Assembly: GCA_965372745.1 (NCBI GenBank)
Contig: CBDVDM010000018.1
Location: 1-33,103 of the forward strand
Length of the DNA stretch: 33,103 bases
Direction: 5' to 3'
Source of the DNA: VRUG01 sp965372745
Lineage (GTDB): Bacteria; Planctomycetota; Phycisphaerae; Sedimentisphaerales; Anaerobacaceae
A program made the translations under genes and the position numbers. Below, in pieces: positions 8,408-16,391 of the stretch. Position 1 is the stretch's first letter. Every line of letters starts with the position of its first letter. Below the pieces are notes generated by a model. That model was given only the letters and a program-made list of their open reading frames with translations. It searched no databases and was not told the origin of the DNA.

Positions 8408-8998
8408 TTATTTGTTTTCATCATTTTTTTTTGCCGGCGTATCTGCCTGCTTAATTCTTCTTGACTTTTCCATACTTCGCCTCACCTTACGGTTATAAAG
8501 TCCCTGCTCCTTCGCCATCAGCTTCTCAACTCGTCCAACTGCCTTGTCATCCCCTTTTTCCTTCGCTACCTCAAAAAGACGCTTCAAACGTGCCGCCCGC
8601 TCACGATGCTTGTTCTGCTCGTGATTCATCTGCTTCTTAAGCGCCTCTATCTGTTGCTTATATTCCTTACCCTTGCCATTGCCTTTGCCGGATGATTCTG
8701 CTTCCGTTTCCTTCGACCTGCCTTCGTCCCTGCTTTTTTGTTTTTGAACCTGTTGTTTTATTCTCTCTTGTCTGCGCCTCATTCGTTCCTGCCCGTTGCT
8801 GTCTGCCGGTACGTTCGCATCAGTCCTGAGCCGTTTGCGCATCCTTTGGGCCTCTCTGGTTCTCTGTCTTTGTCTTTCGGTAATTCTCGGCCTTGCCTTT
8901 TCCTCGCTTTTGCTTCTGCCTTTTCCTTTCGCAAAAGCTGTTCGGCTGCCGAGCAAAACCACGAAAATAATCAAAAGTAAAACTGACCGTTTTCTCAT
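8408..8998 (-). CDS. Secreted Arg/Lys-rich coiled-coil protein
   Basis: 196 residues with a signal peptide at the N-terminus (MRKRSVLLLIIFVVLLGSRTAFA) followed by a highly charged region rich in Arg, Lys, Glu and Gln, including QRQRTREAQRMRKRLR and ERMRRRQERIKQQVQKQ, which should form long helices. The ATG at 8998 follows GGGAGATTGTATA; an in-frame TTG at 9013 would put the Shine-Dalgarno inside the gene, so I reject it. The function is unknown; a basic secreted protein could bind polyanions or the cell wall, but this is speculation. It precedes the small lipoprotein gene by 43 bp. Confidence 0.62.
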   Translation of the reverse strand: MRKRSVLLLIIFVVLLGSRTAFAKGKGRSKSEEKARPRITERQRQRTREAQRMRKRLRTDANVPADSNGQERMRRRQERIKQQVQKQKSRDEGRSKETEAESSGKGNGKGKEYKQQIEALKKQMNHEQNKHRERAARLKRLFEVAKEKGDDKAVGRVEKLMAKEQGLYNRKVRRSMEKSRRIKQADTPAKKNDENK

Positions 8999-9086
8999 TA
9001 TACAATCTCCCAAAAATTCCTGACAACTCTTCAGTAAACTACATCCTTTATATTATTACCTGAAACATTATAAAAACAAGTAAATT

Positions 9087-9131
9087 CGTATCTCGTGAAG
9101 CGTATCTCGTATATGGTGTGTCGTATATATG
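9087..9131. repeat. Short direct repeats CGTATCTCGT
   Basis: Perfect 10-bp copies at 9087-9096 and 9101-9110 and a weaker TCGTATATAT copy at 9121. This kind of CGTATATCGT string is common in intergenic DNA of related genomes in my recollection. No function assigned. Confidence 0.5.
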
Positions 9132-9157
9132 AAGTGAAGAAGTTATTGTTATTTAGC

Positions 9158-9195
9158 CTGCCTGTCCTCCGAAGTTTTTTACGGTGGACAGGCAG
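9158..9195. repeat. Intergenic hairpin, 10-bp stem
   Basis: CTGCCTGTCC at 9158-9167 pairs with GGACAGGCAG at 9186-9195, with a further CCG/CGG pairing inside after an A-A mismatch. It lies 21 bp past the stop of the TonB receptor gene but has no T-run on the minus strand, so it resembles an intergenic repeat or RNA-stabilising hairpin more than an intrinsic terminator. Confidence 0.55.
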
Positions 9196-9216
9196 TTTTA
9201 ACGCAGGTTTTAGCTA

Positions 9217-11850
9217 TTAAAATTCATATTTAACAGAGACTACAAAGGACGGTGCCGTACTGCGGTAATTGTCGGCGTTGCCTTGGGTCATCAGACGCTT
9301 GTTGTATTTGAAATCGAGAAAGCCCATCAGATTCGTGCCGTCAAAACGAATCGTCATGTCCTTGCATGGTTTGTGCTCAACACCGAGGTTGACAAAGAAG
9401 CTCGGGCCGTATGCACTGTCCCATGACCCATCTCTCCTCCATGTATTCGTCTCGGTGGCATATAACTCATTCCACCAGGTATTGATGCTTTCCGCGTATT
9501 CAGCAAAATCCTTCGCACCGGGGAAGCCCCAGTAAATACGGGCTGAACCGTCGATGGTCCATTTGGGGTCAACATCATATTTTACCTGTATCTTGCTTAT
9601 GTGGTTAGCCCAATTAGCCAGGTCATAGCCGAAATCATAAGGATGAGCAGATAAATACTGTTCTGCACTTGGATCGCCAATTGTAAAATCGAGAAGCTTG
9701 ACATAACCATGTGAGGCATTCAATTCAAACTTGCCCTTCTTATATGTATACTCTCCCTCGATACCCCAGTGTTTTTGTACTCCTACATTATCTGTACTTG
9801 AGCCGCTCCATGAGATAACATCGAGTTTGCTGTGGAAAATGCTGACCGCAAACCACTGATTATCACTATGTTGTCTCTCGTATCGAAGCTCAAAATTGTC
9901 TATCTCTTCGGGTCTGCCATGTCTGCCGGTACCGCCGAGACCGAGATGTTTATGCCGCAACTCTTCGGCATTGGTCATACGCACAGACTTTGTCGCCATA
10001 AATTTAAATGTATCCTTTTCATTTGGAGTGTAAACAATGGCTCCACGCGGTGAATGCATATTGTGGGTATAGGTATTTCTGTCGATTCTATAGCCGATAA
10101 AACTGGTTAACTTATCAGTGATGTTCCATTGCCATTCAGCCATACCTGAGAATGTCATAGTAGACCAGTCATCCCTGCCTATTTGGTACGTATTAAAATT
10201 ATCCCCGCCCCATTTTTCATATGATGCCTCGCCGCCAACAGCGTAAGAATGTTTCTCATTGGGACGGGAACTCACCAGTATCTTGCCGTAAATTTTCTCT
10301 TCAGCACTATCGTTAAAATTGCTTCCCCAACTCATCCGCTCATAGTAGAACTTGTCATAGCTGAGAGCATAGTCAATGGTAGTGGCCTCATCTAACTCCT
10401 GTTTGTAACTTCCATAGATGGTCGTCTGCTGATAACCTGTACCGGACATAAGCTTGGGAATGTCTTGATAGGGCTTATTGAAGTAGTTCGCCTGCCAGTA
10501 TGCATATGGCCACCATCCATTTTCATTGTCGATAATATCGCGAGATAAAAGATAATGCTGACCACCGCGGGTGTAACGTGCCCATATATCGAAATTGTCT
10601 TTGGTATATTGGACATGAAATTTATAGCGCCTGTCGTTATTGTAAGCCTGACCATCACCATTGATACTCATAGGTGCGGGCTTTCCTTTTTCTATCCGGT
10701 AAGGTGATGGAGTACGGGCAACCTCTATAGGTTTGCCCTCTCCCCAGTCCCACCATTCCCACCAATTATCGTCCGGCCCTGTACCTTTCACATTAAACGA
10801 GCTTCCGAATATCCACGGAGCGTCGTCGCCATCGGCACCGGAGTATTGGTCAGCACCCACATAGACAAAAAGACCCGATCCGTCATCAAACTTTCTACCA
10901 TGTTTAATCTCAGCCGAGTAGAATTCCTCGATTGCGCCTAATTTAGTGATAACCTGTGTGCCCTCAAAGGTCATCGCATTGTCGGTTACAATATTGACCA
11001 CCATTGAAACAGCACCGGGGCCGTAGATTGCCGAGCCGGGACCGCGAACAACATCGATGTGGTGAATGTCGCCAAACAGCGGCAGGTCACGTTCGCTTAG
11101 AGCACCGTAGTGGGTACGTTCATTCATAACTTTCCCATTTACCAGCATCAGATACTTGTCATCACGGTCGTTGATGATACCTCGCATACCAAGATGCGGA
11201 GCCTCCCAGTCCTGTATGCCGTATTGAAGGTTAGGAATGTAAATTTCAAGTAATTCATTAAGACTGTGAGCACCGCAGGACCAAATCTGTTCGCGGGTAA
11301 GTGTCGTCACTGCAGCTGGAACCATGCGGCGGGTGGTTCTTGTCAAAGTTCCCACCGGTTCTATTTCGAGATTCATCAGGTCTACCAGCGAGATATCAAG
11401 AAGGTCATCCTCGTCTTCATATTCCTCGTCGTCTTCTACAACCTCACCTAACTGGATTTGCAGCTGTTTCTTCTCTTGCCTCAGTTGCTCTATCCTGTTA
11501 TCCAGGGCGTTAATATCCCCTGTGACAGAGTCAAGTCTTTTTCTCTCACTCTTGCTGTATTCTTCCGGGGATTTTCCCCATAATTCGATTTGAAGATCTT
11601 CCTTATCTTCAAGCAACTGCTTTCTCGATGAGCGAAGTGTATCGAGTTGAGTTGTTATCTTCTCAAGTTCGACTTTAGCAGCAATATTCTGACTATCGTT
11701 GATTTCTTTAGAATCGTCTGCAAATATCACAGTTCCGAAAAACTGGAAAAGGCAAGCTATAGATATCAGGATAACCAGTTTCTGCCTTATGGGTATCTTC
11801 GGACTACAGCGTTTTTTGTGCTTATTGGTTTTTTTATTTTTGCTTAACAT
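9217..11850 (-). CDS. TonB-dependent outer-membrane receptor with N-terminal coiled coil
   Basis: 877 residues. A long basic N-terminus and hydrophobic core (LVILISIACLFQFFGTVIFA, ending near residue 45) form the signal peptide. Residues about 55-140 are a charged heptad-like coiled coil (LEKITTQLDTLRSSRKQLLE, RLDSVTGDINALDNRIEQLR), an unusual insert before the plug. The plug domain follows at about 150-285 (PAAVTTLTREQIWSCGAHSL, LNELLEIYIPN, MRGIINDRDDKYLMLVNGK, IDVVRGPGSAIYGPGAVSMV). The rest is a beta-barrel ending in an aromatic residue (VVSVKYEF). The DLMNLEIEPVGT segment corresponds to the region where many of these receptors have the TonB box. The ligand is unknown: the 5' leader shows no cobalamin riboswitch, and no transport genes lie beside it. 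RBS GGAGAAG precedes the ATG. Confidence 0.9.
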   Translation of the reverse strand: MLSKNKKTNKHKKRCSPKIPIRQKLVILISIACLFQFFGTVIFADDSKEINDSQNIAAKVELEKITTQLDTLRSSRKQLLEDKEDLQIELWGKSPEEYSKSERKRLDSVTGDINALDNRIEQLRQEKKQLQIQLGEVVEDDEEYEDEDDLLDISLVDLMNLEIEPVGTLTRTTRRMVPAAVTTLTREQIWSCGAHSLNELLEIYIPNLQYGIQDWEAPHLGMRGIINDRDDKYLMLVNGKVMNERTHYGALSERDLPLFGDIHHIDVVRGPGSAIYGPGAVSMVVNIVTDNAMTFEGTQVITKLGAIEEFYSAEIKHGRKFDDGSGLFVYVGADQYSGADGDDAPWIFGSSFNVKGTGPDDNWWEWWDWGEGKPIEVARTPSPYRIEKGKPAPMSINGDGQAYNNDRRYKFHVQYTKDNFDIWARYTRGGQHYLLSRDIIDNENGWWPYAYWQANYFNKPYQDIPKLMSGTGYQQTTIYGSYKQELDEATTIDYALSYDKFYYERMSWGSNFNDSAEEKIYGKILVSSRPNEKHSYAVGGEASYEKWGGDNFNTYQIGRDDWSTMTFSGMAEWQWNITDKLTSFIGYRIDRNTYTHNMHSPRGAIVYTPNEKDTFKFMATKSVRMTNAEELRHKHLGLGGTGRHGRPEEIDNFELRYERQHSDNQWFAVSIFHSKLDVISWSGSSTDNVGVQKHWGIEGEYTYKKGKFELNASHGYVKLLDFTIGDPSAEQYLSAHPYDFGYDLANWANHISKIQVKYDVDPKWTIDGSARIYWGFPGAKDFAEYAESINTWWNELYATETNTWRRDGSWDSAYGPSFFVNLGVEHKPCKDMTIRFDGTNLMGFLDFKYNKRLMTQGNADNYRSTAPSFVVSVKYEF

Positions 11851-12233
11851 GATTCTCTACTTCTCCAAAATATAGTCATAAATTGGTTTCTGCACATGCT
11901 ATCGCTCAGGAATGTAAGATACTTTAGTTGAATTTTGGATTTCTGCTTTTTGCACGAGTTAAGAAGGTTCGTTCTCCAAAACCTTATATTATCGGCCCTT
12001 CACAGTGGATATGGCACAAGGCTTTTAATTGAATTTGGCAAATAAAACAAATGGGTTATGTAGACTCTTTATAGCTGGATTAAGTTATGGTTAATGCTTT
12101 TTTAAAAGGGCTAAGGTGTAGGCTGGCTGCAATGTGTAAGGTGAACAGGTTAAAACGGTTATAACTCAAACTGACCACTATACACAGCTTGGGTATCGTT
12201 TGTTTTTCAGTAGTTTTGACAGGAGTGTAATAA
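11851..12233. other. Gene-free leader of the TonB receptor
   Basis: 383 bp between the receptor start and tRNA-Val. I see no ORF, no recognised riboswitch and only weak promoter-like strings. Confidence 0.6.
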
Positions 12234-12307
12234 TGGGCGATACAGGACTTGAACCTGTGACTTCCTGCTTGTAAGGCAGGCGCTCTAGCCAACTGAGCTA
12301 ATCGCCC
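12234..12307 (-). tRNA. tRNA-Val (UAC)
   Basis: Minus-strand cloverleaf: acceptor GGGCGAT/ATCGCCC with discriminator A, anticodon stem CCTGC/GCAGG with loop CTTACAA (anticodon TAC), T-loop TTCAAGT. CCA not encoded. Confidence 0.95.
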
Positions 12308-12418
12308 AAAAACAATATCATACCTTTTTTTAGCTCTTGCGTCAAGAGTTTACATGCTTTATATTTATTAGTCATAGGTGTGTTTAAACTTTACTCAAAG
12401 TAAGACGGGGATTTTAAA

Positions 12419-12937
12419 ATGGCGATAATTGAAGCTATCAAAAAAAGATATTCGTGCAGGAATTACTTAGAGAAATCGATTGAACAGGAAAAATTAGATG
12501 AGCTATTCGAGTCAGCGCGATTAGCGCCGTCGGCGAAGAATCTGCAGGACTGGCGGTTTGTTGTTGTAACTGATACCCAGGTAAAGAATAAGGTAGCATC
12601 GGCGACGAATCAGCCTGAAGTTTTTGGAAAGGCAGGTGCAATTATAGCAGCATGCAGTATCTGTGATGAGGTTATGACCTGCGGCCAGCACATCGGGCCT
12701 ATAGATGTAGCGATAGCTCTGGAACATATCGCTTTGCAGGCAACGCAGTTAGGACTTGCAGGCTGCTGGATAGGCTCGTTTGAGCCTGAAGTAGCCAGAG
12801 AGGCGCTTGGGATACCGCAGGATGTTATGATAGTTGAACTTATGGCAGTGGGGTATCCAGCTGACAAACAGAAGAATCCGGAAAAGGTGGCGGTAAAGAA
12901 AATAATCAGTTATAATAAATGGGGATTTGATAAGTAA
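12419..12937 (+). CDS. Nitroreductase family FMN protein
   Basis: A 172-residue protein of the small nitroreductase fold, typically FMN-binding homodimers using NAD(P)H. Recognised by the N-terminal IKKRYSCRNYLEKSI (phosphate-contacting Arg/Ser), ARLAPSAKNLQDWRFVVV, the helix IALEHIALQATQLGLAGCWI and the segment REALGIPQDVMIVELMAVGY. The start ATG follows GACGGGG. The substrate cannot be told from sequence; many members act on quinones, flavins or unknown electrophiles. It stands alone between two tRNA genes. Confidence 0.9.
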   Translation: MAIIEAIKKRYSCRNYLEKSIEQEKLDELFESARLAPSAKNLQDWRFVVVTDTQVKNKVASATNQPEVFGKAGAIIAACSICDEVMTCGQHIGPIDVAIALEHIALQATQLGLAGCWIGSFEPEVAREALGIPQDVMIVELMAVGYPADKQKNPEKVAVKKIISYNKWGFDK

Positions 12938-12958
12938 TTCTTATTTAAGGTCTTATTA

Positions 12959-13029
12959 GGGGACGTGGTGTAACGGGAGCACGCTGCGGTCGCATCGCGG
13001 AAATGAGGGTTCGATTCCCTTCGTCTCCA
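12959..13029 (+). tRNA. tRNA-Ala (CGC)
   Basis: 71-nt cloverleaf: acceptor GGGGACG/CGTCTCC includes the G3-U70 wobble that marks tRNA-Ala, discriminator A; D-arm GTGT/GCAC; anticodon stem CTGCG/CGCGG with a T-G pair and loop GTCGCAT (anticodon CGC); T-loop TTCGATT. The D-arm looks like that of tRNA-Gln/Gly, so charging identity rests on the acceptor and anticodon. Confidence 0.85.
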
Positions 13030-13306
13030 TTTACAGCGGATATTTTATCCCGTATGGATTTGAACTCTCAACCTTCGGTCTGATAGTCTGATACCACAAA
13101 ATCGCAACCAATTGAAAATAAAAAGCTTACAGAAATCACCAAAAGCGCCTCACCCAAAAACTTGCCGGATGATTACGAACTGATGAAAGTCATGACAATA
13201 TGAAGCCAGGCTCTTTTTTAATAATTCTACTGAACCCGATAATTTAAAAGCCATAACAGAATTCATCATTAACTAAGAATTCCTCAGAAAACAAAATGTT
13301 GCTAAC
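13030..13306. other. Gene-free stretch with a decayed tRNA-like segment
   Basis: At about 13049-13095, minus strand, a GGTTGAGAGTTCAAATCC string resembles the variable/T-arm of a tRNA, but the T-stem does not pair. The remainder shows no ORF or structure. Confidence 0.35.
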
Positions 13307-13347
13307 AAAAAAGGAGTTAGCCGGTTTTCGGCAACTCCTTTTTTTAC
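13307..13347 (-). terminator. Intrinsic terminator, bidirectional
   Basis: AAGGAGTT-A-GCCG pairs with CGGC-AACTCCTT around a GTTT-type loop, flanked by A and T runs on both sides. It lies 50 bp past the RRM gene stop. Confidence 0.9.
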
Positions 13348-13396
13348 TATTATCGAATTAGCAGTGACTTTATCTAATCTCACGGCGTACTGGTTG

Positions 13397-13759
13397 TTAG
13401 TAACGACCTCGGCCTCCGCCTCCGCCACGGCTGTTACCACCACCACCAAAACCACCCGGTCTGCCGCCTCTACCGCCGCCGCCTGGCCTTCCTCTGCCGC
13501 CACCACCGCCACGACTGGTCTTCGGCCGTGCCTCGTTGACATTCAAAGCACGTCCCATCAGGTCCTTGCCGTTCATTTCTTCTATAGCTTTTTCAGCTTC
13601 GGCTTTAGCTGGCATTTCAACGAACCCAAATCCTCTTGATTCGCCGCTAAACTTATCTTTTATTATGTTGACGCTCTCAATCTGGCCAAATTCTTCAAAG
13701 GCCTGACGCAGGTCATCTTCAGTCGCCTGATGCGGCAAATTACCTACATAAATGTTCAT
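13397..13759 (-). CDS. Glycine-rich RRM RNA-binding protein
   Basis: A 120-residue single RNA recognition motif protein of the bacterial Rbp type. RNP2 is IYVGNL at residues 3-8 and RNP1 is RGFGFVEM near residue 42; the RRM ends around residue 80 (GRALNVNEARP). The tail is a Gly/Arg-rich RGG-like stretch ending GGGGRGRY, which often adds RNA affinity or self-association. Start ATG follows AGGAGAACGAA. It sits next to a cold-shock protein gene, and both have strong terminators; such proteins are cold-induced in cyanobacteria, so cold induction here is an inference. Confidence 0.92.
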   Translation of the reverse strand: MNIYVGNLPHQATEDDLRQAFEEFGQIESVNIIKDKFSGESRGFGFVEMPAKAEAEKAIEEMNGKDLMGRALNVNEARPKTSRGGGGGRGRPGGGGRGGRPGGFGGGGNSRGGGGGRGRY

Positions 13760-13865
13760 TTCGTTCTCCTAATTTGCTATTTGATAAGCATGTTACAAAT
13801 AAACGAACCACCCTGAAATGAGTGTCCAAAATCGTTTATCGACAATTCGTTTCTTAGACAAAAGA

Positions 13866-13891
13866 AGGCCCCGCAACTTGGCGGGACCTTT
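13866..13891 (-). terminator. Intrinsic terminator of the cold-shock gene
   Basis: 10-bp perfect stem (AAGGTCCCGC with GCGGGGCCTT, one G-T pair) and a CAAGTT loop followed by CTTTTG on the minus strand. It lies 26 bp past the csp stop. Confidence 0.88.
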
Positions 13892-13916
13892 GGCCTTACA
13901 ACGCTTTACTCTAAGC

Positions 13917-14126
13917 TTATCCTGGAATTACATTGGTCGCACATGGGCCTTTTTTGCCCTCGCCGACCTCAAACTCGACCTTTTGACCTTCATCAAGCGA
14001 TGCGTAGCCTGTGGTCTTTATTTCCGAATGATGGACGAATAAATCTTCGCCGCCCTCATCTGGAGTAATAAATCCGAAACCTTTGTTTGCGTTAAACCAT
14101 TTTACTGTACCTGTACTCACTTGCAT
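13917..14126 (-). CDS. Cold-shock protein (CspA family)
   Basis: 69-residue OB-fold nucleic-acid chaperone with RNP1 KGFGFI and RNP2 LFVHH, complete from GTVKWFNANKGFGFI to the final GPCATNVIPG. The start is uncertain: AAGGAG lies only two bases before the ATG at 14126 but is well spaced for the GTG at 14120, which would give the usual MSTGTVKWF N-terminus. Its own terminator follows. The RRM gene downstream ends and starts separately, so they are likely independent transcripts. Confidence 0.94.
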   Translation of the reverse strand: MQVSTGTVKWFNANKGFGFITPDEGGEDLFVHHSEIKTTGYASLDEGQKVEFEVGEGKKGPCATNVIPG

Positions 14127-14516
14127 TTCTCCTTGTCTCTATTAAATAGAGCAACTAACTAATATCTCTGCCTTTATTATTATCGGGAGGTACTATCGAG
14201 AGATGAAATAATATTCCCATACTTAAACTTTACTCTTAAACCAAATCTATAAAACTCTACCGAAACGTCATTGGAGCAGAAAAAATAAAATATGCAACAA
14301 ATAAATATCACTTTATCAGAAAAAATTGCAGGCCGCAAGCCACCTGAAAGTTGAGAAACCGGCTTTCTGGCCGTTTAAAGGCTGTTGTCAGACCGAAAAG
14401 TGAGCCCAAAACAAATATTTACCACCCGCAAAAAGTTTTCTCGGAATTTACTCTTAATCGTACAATTGAAAAAACGGTACAAGTTCCGTAAAAAACCCAG
14501 AGCATGGGGGGCAAAA
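14127..14516. other. Gene-free leader upstream of the cold-shock gene
   Basis: 390 bp, AT-rich. No convincing ORF. In other bacteria csp leaders are long and thermosensing; I see no recognisable cold-shock element here, so this is only a possibility. Confidence 0.4.
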
Positions 14517-14753
14517 TTAATAGTTAAAAAGATCGCTCAGCGTGTAATTCTTGTCGGCGGCGAGATTCAGAGCATTTAGAACTTTGGATTTGGTATTGTC
14601 GGTAAGTCTTCTACCTTTACAAGCTCTGGTAACCATTTTGTGCGTAAGCTGTTTCGTTGAGGCTGCGACAATACCATGCGGCTTTAACTTGTGCCTGGCC
14701 ATAATGTCAGTGATAGGCTGCGGGCCGAGATTTCTTTCTGTATTATCACTCAT
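14517..14753 (-). CDS. Small conserved helical protein (putative DNA- or RNA-binding)
   Basis: 78 residues: RNLGPQPITDIMARHKLKPH, then VAASTKQLTHKMVTRACKGR, then NALNLAADKNYTLSDLFNY. The helix-turn-helix-like spacing and basic centre (KGRRL) suggest nucleic acid binding. I recall near-identical proteins in many Planctomycetota and other phyla with no assigned function. It lies 64 bp downstream of the THUMP methyltransferase on the same strand, with a possible RBS AAAGGTAGAG, so co-transcription is likely; a role in RNA metabolism is only suggested by this. Confidence 0.72.
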   Translation of the reverse strand: MSDNTERNLGPQPITDIMARHKLKPHGIVAASTKQLTHKMVTRACKGRRLTDNTKSKVLNALNLAADKNYTLSDLFNY

Positions 14754-14817
14754 TGAATAACTCTACCTTTCTTGGCGGCGCCATCGCATCATTTCCGATG
14801 GGCAAGCTTGAGTGGAT

Positions 14818-15984
14818 TTACTTTTCCGGTGACTTTGTTCCTTGGTATAGTTCATATTTCAGCAGGCGGCATTCAATTTTTCCATTGAAAAATATCAAAC
14901 GCCTGGAAGTTCTTAGTCCTATTTTCCCACCTAGCTTTTTGTTGCCTGTAAATATGTAGCCTGTATAGCCGGCACATTTTTGTTTGAAAAAGTCACCCAT
15001 GCGATTGTATTCATTTTCGAGTTTTTCAATGTCGCCCAATCGCAGCCCGTATTCAGGATTCATCAGCACGATACCATCGCCCTGCGGAATCCGAGTATCG
15101 GCAAAATCACAAACATCAAATTCTATCAGATGCTCGACGCCTGCGGTTTTGGCATTTTGTTTTGCCGCAGCGATAGCGTCCGGGTCGATGTCGGTGGCGA
15201 TAATACATTTTTGCAGTTTGTCTTTGCGTATGGCTTTGCGGGCATCGTTTCGCATCTGTTTCCAAATCTCTTCGTTGAAAATCTTTAGATGCGTAAAACC
15301 AAAATTGCTTCGCAGCATTGCCGGCGGTTTGTTCATCGCCATAAGAGCAGCTTCGATGGCAAGTGTGCCGCTGCCGCACATCGGCAAAACGATATGCTGT
15401 GAACCGTCGTATCCTGTTGCCATGATGATACCGGCTGCCAACGACTCGCGAAGCGGTGCTTTGTGGGGCATCTTGCGATAATTGCGGTCGGAAATTTTTA
15501 CGCCGGAAGTGTTAAGGTATATCCATGCCTTGTCATTCTTCCAGAAAAGATTGACAACGGCTTTATTTCTGTCCGCGCCGCTATCGGGCCGCGAGCCGGT
15601 TTTGGTTTGTATGCGGTCAACAATCGCGTCCTTGACCTTAAGGCTCGGATACATACTGTTATTGACAGAGTAGGTATCAACCCGTGAGAGTACACATAGA
15701 TATTCACTCGGGTCTATAATTTTTTCCCACGGCAGTTTGTTGATTTGCTTGTATAACGATTCGCCCGAACCGCAGCGAAACTCCTTTAGAAGATAAAGAA
15801 CGTTATAAGCGGTGCGCAGATGCAGGTTTAGTTTCATGCAGTCGATTAATGAGCCTTGCGTAACAACAGCGCCGGTGCGGCTGTCGAGGATTTCAAAGCC
15901 CAGCTCTTGAAGTTCGGCCTGAAGGTAATCTTTTAGTCCAGGCCCGCATGTCACCAATATGTTTTTCCGCTCGTTAATATCCAT
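14818..15984 (-). CDS. THUMP-domain RNA guanine-N2-methyltransferase (RlmL N-terminal/TrmN-like)
   Basis: 388 residues. Residues 1-60 match the ferredoxin-like part and 65-165 the THUMP RNA-binding domain (KINKLPWEKI-type segment, AIVDRI, then WKNDKAWIYLNTSG). The SAM-binding domain has motif I LPMCGSGTLAIEAALMA at 200-216 and an acidic ribose-binding segment IIATDIDPDAI at 261-271. The catalytic motif usually NPPYG reads NPEYG (309-313). Members modify G2445 of 23S rRNA or tRNA G6; the exact target is not predictable. The methyltransferase half of RlmK is absent. Confidence 0.87.
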   Translation of the reverse strand: MDINERKNILVTCGPGLKDYLQAELQELGFEILDSRTGAVVTQGSLIDCMKLNLHLRTAYNVLYLLKEFRCGSGESLYKQINKLPWEKIIDPSEYLCVLSRVDTYSVNNSMYPSLKVKDAIVDRIQTKTGSRPDSGADRNKAVVNLFWKNDKAWIYLNTSGVKISDRNYRKMPHKAPLRESLAAGIIMATGYDGSQHIVLPMCGSGTLAIEAALMAMNKPPAMLRSNFGFTHLKIFNEEIWKQMRNDARKAIRKDKLQKCIIATDIDPDAIAAAKQNAKTAGVEHLIEFDVCDFADTRIPQGDGIVLMNPEYGLRLGDIEKLENEYNRMGDFFKQKCAGYTGYIFTGNKKLGGKIGLRTSRRLIFFNGKIECRLLKYELYQGTKSPEK

Positions 15985-16173
15985 CTAAGTGTTTCTTAAA
16001 ATCTAAGAAATGACTGATATTCAGACATGATATAGACAAACACGCCAAATGTCAAAATCTCTCCGATAGCATTTGCTGACTTATACTTGTCAGATGTTTG
16101 TCCGCTGTCATCACTGATAGCCGCTGAATATGGGCCAACCCCGCAATTTCTGTGCTGACTAAACTGTAAAAAC

Positions 16174-16211
16174 AAAATCGCTTCCAGGGAGGAGCCGGAA
16201 GCGATTTTTTT
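16174..16211 (-). terminator. Strong intrinsic terminator, bidirectional
   Basis: AAAATCGCTTCC pairs with GGAAGCGATTTT (12 bp) around an 11-nt loop; T-runs follow on both strands. On the minus strand it closes the transcript from the split FN3 gene. Confidence 0.9.
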
Positions 16212-16391
16212 ATTTGCCAAGATGTCTGAAGTTGATGGAAAGCCATCTCGACAAATCTACCTTAAACGAAGCGGTGCCTCAATAGAGAGTGCTGATTCGT
16301 TATAATTTATTTCTGCGTTTTGTTACCTTAGAATTTTCTCAGTTGGCTTAGCTCCTCCTTTGGGTAGCCCGAGGCTGGGTCAACTTCCATG

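Noticed and set aside
11851..12050. Cobalamin riboswitch upstream of the TonB receptor
   Set aside because: No B12-box or conserved core found on the minus strand.
14385..14579. Plus-strand frame of 64 codons
   Set aside because: Basic, no RBS, overlaps the end of the conserved minus-strand gene at 14517.
15996..16246. Two overlapping minus-strand frames of 60-75 codons
   Set aside because: They begin inside or across the terminator stem, have no RBS and no recognisable pattern.
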